The notes below the pieces were generated by a model. The model was not told where the DNA came from, did no database searches, and saw only the letters and a program-made list of their open reading frames with translations. Positions 35,113 to 38,902 of a stretch of DNA of 38,902 bases are shown piece by piece. Every line of letters begins with the position of its first letter. Position 1 is the stretch's first letter. The DNA is from Massilia cavernae (GTDB taxonomy: Bacteria; Pseudomonadota; Gammaproteobacteria; Burkholderiales; Burkholderiaceae_D): the NCBI RefSeq assembly GCF_003590855.1, contig NZ_QYUP01000066.1, positions 1 through 38,902 on the forward strand. The letters run 5' to 3'. The translations under genes were made by a program, and so were the position numbers.

Positions 35113-35264
35113 CTTCGAGCCTCCTAAACGAATACATGGGAAATTGCGCAATTGAACGCACCGGCCTATATTGGTGGGGTTTTACTGTTCATGCAAGTGT
35201 TTTTCGAAAATTTCGCCCGTTTTCATAGGGAGAACAGCGATTTTTTCGGCCTGCCAGCCCCATC

Positions 35265-35284
35265 AGGGGGGTGTTATCCCCCCT
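35265..35284 (-). terminator. Hairpin after ffh
   Basis: AGGGGGG and CCCCCCT pair around TGTTAT, eight bases past the ffh stop. No T-run follows on the minus strand, so termination is uncertain. Confidence 0.4.
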
Positions 35285-35291
35285 CCGGGCG

Positions 35292-36662
35292 TCAGCGCAT
35301 CCCGCCGGGCATCATGCCCTTCATCGAGCGCATCATCTTCATCAGTCCGCCGCCTTTGAGCTTTTTCATCATGGCCTGCATCTGGTCGTACTGCGCCAGC
35401 ATGCGGTTCACTTCCTGCACCTGGACGCCGGCGCCGGCCGCGATGCGGCGCTTGCGCGTGGCCTTGATCAGCTCCGGCTTGGCGCGTTCGGCCGGCGTCA
35501 TCGAGTCGATGATGCCGACCATGCGGCGCACCTGGCGGTCGGCCTGGTCCATGTTGGCGCCGCCCGCGGCCTGCTGGAACTGGGCCGGCAGCTTGTCCAT
35601 CAGCGAGGCCATGCCGCCCATCTTCTTCATCTGGCCCAGCTGCGCCTTGAAGTCGTTCATGTCGAAGCGGCCGCCGACCTTGATCTTGTTGGCCAGGTCC
35701 GCCGCGGCCTTTTCGTCGACGCCCTTGCGCGCTTCCTCGACCAGCGCCAGGATGTCGCCCATGCCAAGGATACGGTTGGCCATGCGCTGCGCGTCGAAGG
35801 CTTCGAGGCCGTCCAGCTTTTCGGACACGCCGGCAAACTTGATCGGCTTGCCGGTGATGTGGCGCACCGACAGCGCCGCGCCGCCGCGCGAATCGCCATC
35901 GAGCTTGGTCAGCACGATACCGGTCAGCGGCAGCGCGTCGTTGAAGGCCTTGGCGGTGTTGATCGCATCCTGGCCCAGCATCGCATCGACCACGAACAGG
36001 GTCTCGATCGGCTTGACGGCGCCGTGCACCGCGCTGATCTCCTGCATCATCGCTTCGTCGATACCAAGGCGGCCGGCGGTGTCGATGATCAGCACATCGT
36101 GGTAGTGCTTCTTGGCCCAGTCGAGCGCGGCCCGCGCGATGTCGACCGGCTTGTCGGCTGCGGTGGTCGGGAAGAAGTCGGCGCCCACTTGTTTGGTGAT
36201 GGTTTCGAGCTGCGCGATCGCGGCCGGACGGTACACGTCGGCGGACACGGTCAGCACTTTTTTCTTCTTCTGCTCTTTCAGGTACTTGGCGAGCTTGCCG
36301 ACGGTGGTGGTTTTACCGACACCCTGGAGGCCGGCCATCAGGATGATCGCGGGCGGCTGCTGGGCGAAGCTCAGTTGCGACGCTTCCGGGCCGAGGTCGG
36401 CGCCGATCAGTGCCGCCAGCTCCTTCTGGACCACGCCGACCAGGGCCTGGCCGGGCGACAGCGAAGCGATGACTTCCTCGCCCAGCGCCTTTTCCTTGAC
36501 GCGGCCGATGAACTCGCGCACCGCGGGCAGCGCGACGTCGGCTTCGAGCAGCGCAAGGCGCACTTCGCGCAGCATCTCGGCGGTGTTCGATTCGGTCAGG
36601 CGCGCCTCACCGCGCATGGTCTTGACGACCTTGGCAAGGCGTTGGGTTAAGTTATCTAGCAT
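35292..36662 (-). CDS. ffh: Signal recognition particle protein (SRP54 homologue)
   Basis: A 456-residue GTPase that, with 4.5S RNA, brings ribosomes making membrane proteins to FtsY. The N domain (MLDNLTQRLAKVVKTMRGEA), G domain (GLQGVGKTTTVGKLAKYL, DTAGRLGID, TKLDGDSRGG) and methionine-rich M domain (ending MKMMRSMKGMMPGGMR) are all intact. In many beta- and gammaproteobacteria ypjD starts divergently just upstream; here ypjD lies 1.8 kb away with an ABC-transporter remnant between. Confidence 0.97.
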   Translation of the reverse strand: MLDNLTQRLAKVVKTMRGEARLTESNTAEMLREVRLALLEADVALPAVREFIGRVKEKALGEEVIASLSPGQALVGVVQKELAALIGADLGPEASQLSFAQQPPAIILMAGLQGVGKTTTVGKLAKYLKEQKKKKVLTVSADVYRPAAIAQLETITKQVGADFFPTTAADKPVDIARAALDWAKKHYHDVLIIDTAGRLGIDEAMMQEISAVHGAVKPIETLFVVDAMLGQDAINTAKAFNDALPLTGIVLTKLDGDSRGGAALSVRHITGKPIKFAGVSEKLDGLEAFDAQRMANRILGMGDILALVEEARKGVDEKAAADLANKIKVGGRFDMNDFKAQLGQMKKMGGMASLMDKLPAQFQQAAGGANMDQADRQVRRMVGIIDSMTPAERAKPELIKATRKRRIAAGAGVQVQEVNRMLAQYDQMQAMMKKLKGGGLMKMMRSMKGMMPGGMR

Positions 36663-36789
36663 GGGATACCTGGCTAATAAGGGGCGTAAAGCGAAAAGTA
36701 CCGGCCGGGCCGGTTAGCGCCGACATTTTACCCTATGTGGCCGCGGGTTCCGGGCCGTGGGCCGCCACGGCTGCCTGCGCCTACCCGCC

Positions 36790-37140
36790 GTGCATGGCAC
36801 AGACTGCGCGCCTGTCCTGGTCGTAGCGGGCTTCGCCAGTGGCGGTGCGCGGCTGGTCGCGCGGCCTGGCCTGAATATCAAGAGCGTCAGGGACCTGAAG
36901 GGCAGGAAGGTCGGCGTCACGCGCGGCGCCATCCAGGAAGTGCTGCTGATGTCGCTGCTGCAGCAGAACGGCCTGAGCGCCGATGCGGCGCCGGGCAAGG
37001 ATGTCCAGATCGTCTACCTCGCCTACGCGGACCTGAACCAGGCCCTGCTCGGCAAGAACATCGACGCCATGATGCAGTCGGAGCCGCAGTCGTCGCAGGC
37101 GATCAACAAGGGCTTCGGCGTCGAGGTGCTCAAGCCATAG
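36790..37140 (+). pseudogene. Remnant of an ABC importer substrate-binding protein (SsuA/NMT1-like)
   Basis: The recognisable part runs from APVLVVAGFASGGARLVARP through IKSVRDLKGRKVGVTRGAIQ to YLAYADLNQALLGKNIDAMM and ends GFGVEVLKP-TAG. That is the middle of a periplasmic binding protein of the nitrate/sulfonate/taurine class. The signal peptide, the first lobe and the C-terminal third are missing. An ATG at 36757 opens the frame but the residues before APVLVV are unrelated. The stop arises at the joint with the permease remnant. The product would have no export signal. Confidence 0.82.
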
Positions 37141-37517
37141 GCGCGTTCTTCCCGGTGCTGATGAACACCATCGCCGGCGTGCGCCAGGTCGGCGGCATCT
37201 ACCTGCGCGCCGCGCGCAACCTTGGCGCCGGCGGCAGCACCATGTTCCTGCGCGTGATCCTGCCGGCGGCGGTGCCATATATATTGTCCAGCGTGCGGAT
37301 CGGGATCGGCACCGCGTTCATCGTCGTCATCGTGTCCGAGATGATCGCGGTGAACAACGGGCTCGGGTTCCGCATCCTCGAGGCGCGCGAGTACTTCTGG
37401 TCCGACAAGATCATGGCCGGGATGATCACCATCGGCATGCTGGGCCTCGCGATCGACGTCGGCATGAACCGTTTGAACATCCACCTGCTGCGCTGGCACC
37501 GCGGCCTGGAGAGCTGA
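37138..37517 (+). pseudogene. Remnant of an ABC importer permease (SsuC/TauC-like), C-terminal half
   Basis: A second frame starts at the joint and reads AIGAFFPVLMNTIAGVRQVG, then YLRAARNLGAGGSTMF and VIVSEMIAVNNGLGFRILEA, to HLLRWHRGLES-TGA. It matches the last half of BPD-type permeases, including the loop that contacts the ATPase. The first membrane helices are absent. A single deletion between a binding-protein gene and a permease gene explains both remnants. The stop overlaps nothing; the ATPase gene starts one base later. Confidence 0.85.
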
Positions 37518-37518
37518 C

Positions 37519-38316
37519 ATGAGTGCATCGCCGATCAGTATCAGGGGCGTCAGCAAGGTATTCCGTACCGACGAACGCGAGCTGGCCGCGCTTGACGGCA
37601 TCGACTTCGAGATCCCGAGCGGGCAGTTCACCAGCCTGCTGGGGCCATCGGGCTGCGGCAAGTCGACGTTACTGAACGCGGTGGCAGGCTTCGCGCTGCC
37701 GACCAGCGGCAGCATCGTCGCGAATGGCACCGAAGTGACCGGGCCGGGTCCCGGCCGCGGCATGGTGTTCCAGGAATATGCGCTGTTCCCGTGGATGACG
37801 GTCGAGCAGAACGTCGCGTTCGGGCTGGAGATCAAGGGCGCCGGCAAGGGTGCGATCGAGGACACGGTGCGGCAGCTGCTCGGGATGCTGTCGCTATCCG
37901 ACTTCCGCAAGCGCTACCCCAAGGACCTGTCGGGCGGGATGCGGCAGCGGGTAGCGATTGCGCGGGTGCTGGCGCTGGACTCGCCGATCATGCTGATGGA
38001 CGAACCGTTCGGCGCACTCGACGCGCTGACGCGACGGAACCTGCAGGACGAGCTGCTGCGCATCTGGGCCGAGCTGAAGAAGACGATCATCTTTGTCACG
38101 CACAGCATCGAGGAAGCAATCTACCTGGCCGACCGGATTGTCGTGATGACATACCGGCCCGGCACGGTGAAGCGCGACCTGATGGTCGAGCTGCCGCGTC
38201 CGCGCGACCCGTCCGCGCCCGAGTTCAACGCCCTCAAGCGCGAGCTCGGCCAGCTCGTGATGGAAGAGCAACAACGCCACCACACCGACGAACTCCGCCT
38301 CGCCGCCATCGACTAA
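37519..38316 (+). CDS. ABC importer ATPase, nitrate/sulfonate/taurine class
   Basis: A 265-residue ATPase, intact: Walker A GPSGCGKST (42-50), Q-loop (GMVFQEYALFPWM), signature LSGGMRQRVAIARVLA, Walker B IMLMDEPFGALDALTR and the switch His in IFVTHSIEEA. It is of the SsuB/TauB/NrtD type. Its permease and binding protein immediately upstream are broken, so it is an orphan unless it serves another permease. The start follows the permease stop by one base (TGACATGAG). Confidence 0.93.
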   Translation: MSASPISIRGVSKVFRTDERELAALDGIDFEIPSGQFTSLLGPSGCGKSTLLNAVAGFALPTSGSIVANGTEVTGPGPGRGMVFQEYALFPWMTVEQNVAFGLEIKGAGKGAIEDTVRQLLGMLSLSDFRKRYPKDLSGGMRQRVAIARVLALDSPIMLMDEPFGALDALTRRNLQDELLRIWAELKKTIIFVTHSIEEAIYLADRIVVMTYRPGTVKRDLMVELPRPRDPSAPEFNALKRELGQLVMEEQQRHHTDELRLAAID

Positions 38317-38330
38317 CCCTAAAATTTCCT

Positions 38331-38366
38331 AATCGGGGTCAGACCCCAGGGTCAGACCCCGATTTA
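38331..38366. repeat. GGGGTCAGACC-type repeat, second locus
   Basis: AATCGGGGTCAGACCCC followed by GGGTCAGACCCCGATTTA: two overlapping copies of the core found at 18501-18589, forming a near palindrome. It lies 15 bases after the ABC ATPase stop. Confidence 0.85.
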
Positions 38367-38452
38367 GAAAACATTTCAATTTCTCAGCGGAACAGGCTGG
38401 TGGCAAGGTCCATCCGCCAGCGAGGCCGTGATAGTGTAAACTTCCAACACAT

Positions 38453-38902
38453 ATGCAGAACATTCTCCTTTTCGCCGCCGCATTGCTCTACGCCGTGTGC
38501 GCCGTGCTGCCCACGCGCCGGGGCGGCCTGATTTCCGCCGTCACCGCCGGCGCCTGGGTTGTGCATGGCGCGGCGCTTTGGCACGGCATGATGGCGCCGG
38601 GCAGCCTGCGCGTCGGCTTCGCCGCGATGCTGTCGGCCGCACTGTGGATTTCGGTCGCCGCCTATTGGCTCGAGAACCGCAACTTTGCGCTCGACGGCCT
38701 GCGCCGCCTCGTCATGCCTTGCGCCGCCGCGGCCGCGGTGCTGCCGGCGGTGTTCCCGGGCAGCGTGTTCCAGCTGAACGGCGCGGCACCGGCCTTCGGC
38801 TGGCATATCGCCGTCGCCATCCTCGCGTACAGCACCCTCACCATCGCCGCTTTCCACGCGGTGCTGATGGCGCTGCAGGAGTCGCGCCTGCATGCCCATG
38901 CC
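38453..38902 (+). CDS. ypjD: YpjD-like inner-membrane protein of the CcsA/cytochrome c assembly fold (5' part)
   Basis: The frame is open from ATG 38453 to the window end (150 codons seen). Residues 1-20, 25-47, 52-70, 83-100 and 115-140 are hydrophobic helices. The text MQNILLFAAALLYAVCAVLP, YWLENRNFALDGLRRLVMPC and FGWHIAVAILAYSTLTIAAFHAVLM fits the YpjD branch of CcsA-like proteins, including the conserved His in WHIAVAILAYS. The family is named for its resemblance to heme-handling CcsA, but the role of YpjD itself is unsettled. Its usual place is divergent from ffh; the 36.7-38.3 kb insertion separates them here. Confidence 0.88.
   Translation, partial: MQNILLFAAALLYAVCAVLPTRRGGLISAVTAGAWVVHGAALWHGMMAPGSLRVGFAAMLSAALWISVAAYWLENRNFALDGLRRLVMPCAAAAAVLPAVFPGSVFQLNGAAPAFGWHIAVAILAYSTLTIAAFHAVLMALQESRLHAHA

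Noticed and set aside
36735..37137. Open frame running into the permease remnant from 36735
   Set aside because: Before 37138 it is a shifted frame of the binding-protein remnant; only the part after the joint resembles a permease.

Overview
The window is high-GC DNA, almost certainly from a betaproteobacterium of the order Burkholderiales and most likely an Oxalobacteraceae member close to Massilia, Telluria or Duganella. This is inferred from protein style (PaaZ, DUF1841, an SWIB/Lys-Ala-rich protein, a TRAP system, paired alkaline phosphatases), from ypjD beside ffh, and from GGGGTCAGACC-type repeats. No rRNA, tRNA or CRISPR array was found.

Layout. 1-2011: the 3' part of paaZ, then a wrecked PAS-GAF-EAL signalling gene. 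2180-7146 (minus): argH, a receptor-less TRAP permease pair and an M24 peptidase. 7347-11764: a GNAT acetyltransferase, an M14-like deacylase, an exported cyanophycinase-like hydrolase and an exported M64 metallopeptidase. 11991-12476: an exported Lys/Ala/Glu-rich coiled-coil protein. 12538-16101 (minus): a four-gene redox cluster made of a DUF4214/cytochrome c lipoprotein with an in-frame amber codon, a TlpA-like thioredoxin, a DUF3570 protein carrying a DUF4266-like start, and the flavin transferase ApbE. The genes overlap by 4 bp. 16126-20595 (minus): parE-parC with a repeat cluster between them. 20779-22644: a tandem degenerate-receiver protein and a PuuD-like amidotransferase.

22690-24360 is an IS110-family (IS1111-type) element. 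Its long structured 3' non-coding region is a good candidate for a seekRNA/bridge RNA, and it lies between two inverted copies of a REP-like hairpin. 24487-27119 (minus): a MoxR ATPase, a GNAT and a CoxE-like VWA protein in one operon. 27350-28037: two small c-type cytochromes. 28124-29223 (minus): rppH and DUF1841. 29428-34648: proS, a Tat-type lytic transglycosylase and two tandem PhoA-type phosphatases. 34744-36662 (minus): an SWIB protein and ffh. 36790-38316: a decayed nitrate/sulfonate-type ABC importer with an intact ATPase, lodged between ffh and its usual divergent neighbour ypjD, which runs off the window.

The most rewarding places are the ApbE cluster, where DUF3570 carries a sequence matching the ApbE flavin-acceptor consensus and the operon is decaying in two ways, and the IS1111-type non-coding end. 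Three loci (PAS-EAL, the ABC importer, the DUF4214 gene) are broken. Large deletions in the first two cannot be explained by sequencing error; the single-base lesions could be.
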